Part shown: positions 34,324 through 35,162 of the stretch, one piece after another
Numbering within the stretch: position 1 is the stretch's first letter
Layout of the letters: each line of letters opens with the position of its first letter
Source of the DNA: an uncultured Alphaproteobacteria bacterium
Lineage (GTDB): Bacteria; Pseudomonadota; Alphaproteobacteria; Rhodobacterales; Rhodobacteraceae
Direction: 5' to 3'
Assembly (NCBI GenBank): GCA_902530595.1
Contig: CACAAX010000016.1
Location: 1 to 35,162, forward strand
DNA: 35,162 bases
Program-made: the position numbers and the translations under genes
The notes under the pieces: generated by a model
Database searches by the model: none
Told to the model about the DNA's origin: nothing
What the model saw: only the letters and a program-made list of their open reading frames with translations

Positions 34324-35162
34324 ATGAATACTCAACAAATGGACCAAAAACAAGATATTACAACGGCATTGGAGACAAGATATCTTCTATATGCGGTGTC
34401 TACAATTATGGATAGAGCCCTCCCAGACGCTAGAGATGGTCTTAAACCTGTGCATAGAAGAATTCTTTATGCAATGAATGAGCTTAGATTATATCCTCAA
34501 TCAAACTTTAGAAAGTGTTCGAAAATAGTTGGGGAGGTTATGGGTAACTACCATCCGCACGGAGATAAAGCGATTTACGATGCATTAGCGAGATTTGCCC
34601 AAGATTTCAGTGTTAGATATCCGCTTATTGAAGGTCAGGGTAATTTTGGAAATATCGATGGAGATAACCCGGCAGCTCAAAGATATACTGAGGCAAGGCT
34701 ATCAAAATACTCAATTGAGCTTCTTGAAGGTCTAAATGAGGACACTGTAGATTTCAAGGAAACATATGACAGTTCAGGTAATGAGCCGAGTGTGCTTCCA
34801 GCAAACTTTCCTCATCTCTTAGCAAATGGAGCTTCAGGAATCGCTGTTGGAATGGCTACCAGCATTCCACCTCACAATATACTTGAGTTACTAAAAGCAT
34901 GCATGTTACTAATTGATAAACCTAATTCAACTATAAAACAATTATCGGAAATTGTATTAGGCCCCGATTTCCCTACCGGGGGTATTATTTTAGATAATAA
35001 AGAAAATATCATTAAAGTATACACAGATGGCAAGGGAAGCTTCAGATTGCGTGCCAAACATCACATAGAGAATCTTAAGCACGGTAACTGGCAGCTAGTT
35101 ATTGATGAAATACCCTATCAAGTTCAGAAGGGAAGACTTATAGAAAAGATTGCTGATTTAAT
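34324..35162 (+). CDS. parC: DNA topoisomerase IV subunit A, 3'-truncated by window edge
   Basis: Decatenates daughter chromosomes together with ParE. The frame starts at ATG 34324 and is open to the window end, giving 279 residues of a protein usually about 730-760 long. It has [48 protein letters not shown] (quinolone-region), [22 protein letters not shown] with the DNA-linking Tyr at 121, and [20 protein letters not shown]. GyrA is the alternative; the [14 protein letters not shown] lead-in and [14 protein letters not shown] form fit alphaproteobacterial ParC better. Position 82 is Lys where E. coli ParC has Ser80. Confidence 0.85.
   Translation, partial: MNTQQMDQKQDITTALETRYLLYAVSTIMDRALPDARDGLKPVHRRILYAMNELRLYPQSNFRKCSKIVGEVMGNYHPHGDKAIYDALARFAQDFSVRYPLIEGQGNFGNIDGDNPAAQRYTEARLSKYSIELLEGLNEDTVDFKETYDSSGNEPSVLPANFPHLLANGASGIAVGMATSIPPHNILELLKACMLLIDKPNSTIKQLSEIVLGPDFPTGGIILDNKENIIKVYTDGKGSFRLRAKHHIENLKHGNWQLVIDEIPYQVQKGRLIEKIADL

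Noticed and set aside
1-35162. Mobile elements, CRISPR arrays, defence genes, tRNA or rRNA
   Set aside because: I looked for repeated units, integrase or transposase motifs, tRNA-like cloverleafs and rRNA blocks on both strands and saw none.

Overview
This 35 kb window is a dense, AT-rich piece (about one-third G+C, judged by eye) of an alphaproteobacterial chromosome. The organism is most likely a marine, streamlined relative of the Rhodobacterales. Three things point there. The block folK-rpoZ-rsh-DUF2062-pdxJ-acpS-lepB-rnc-era-DUF1491-recO is a known alphaproteobacterial order. The twin-helix protein/cobalamin adenosyltransferase/etfB/etfA cluster and the RapZ P-loop with Arg in place of Lys look Rhodobacter-like. 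Mcl1 and an N-terminally extended acyl-CoA dehydrogenase (Mcd) are hallmark enzymes of the ethylmalonyl-CoA pathway. I see no rRNA, tRNA, CRISPR array, insertion sequence, prophage or plasmid gene. The window looks like ordinary vertically inherited core DNA.

Layout: 1-4066 (+) holds the 3' part of ETF-ubiquinone oxidoreductase, an exported TPR protein and ispE. 4063-5046 (-) is a polyprenyl diphosphate synthase, and 5136-5894 (+) a TrmN6-like methyltransferase. 5886-7323 (-) holds phaB and a TlpA-like thioredoxin. 7352-10113 (+) holds argH, a 38-residue LptM-like lipoprotein and lysA. 10094-10849 (-) is a zinc-ribbon membrane protein and 10948-11673 (+) is plsC. 11663-14828 (-) holds accA, mcl1 and a PatB-type aminotransferase. 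14899-16332 (+) holds def-fmt. 16313-18173 (-) holds rnhA, a DUF3429 membrane protein and ispH. 18231-26598 (+) is an eleven-gene run from folK to recO. 26595-30480 (-) holds mcd, a DUF429 protein and pckA. 30773-31630 (+) is rapZ. 31671-34196 (-) holds etfA, etfB, the adenosyltransferase and a twin-helix protein. 34324 to the end (+) is the 5' part of parC.

The metabolic genes make a coherent story although they are scattered. PhaB makes 3-hydroxybutyryl-CoA. Mcd oxidises methylsuccinyl-CoA and passes electrons through EtfAB and ETF-QO to ubiquinone. Mcl1 splits methylmalyl-CoA into glyoxylate and propionyl-CoA. The adenosyltransferase supplies the B12 form needed by the two mutases of this route, and PckA draws the resulting C4 acids into gluconeogenesis. 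The remaining steps (ccr, ecm, epi, mch) are not in this window.

Signs of compaction are strong. Six of seven convergent gene pairs overlap at their stops, TTG and GTG starts are frequent, and gene sets I expect from relatives (ftsEX next to plsC; chvI/chvG/hprK between pckA and rapZ) are missing. I did not find a convincing new biological system. The best leads are a pckA gene with no ordinary start codon at its conserved N-terminus, a GTAAC direct repeat upstream of it, and an easily missed small lipoprotein gene.
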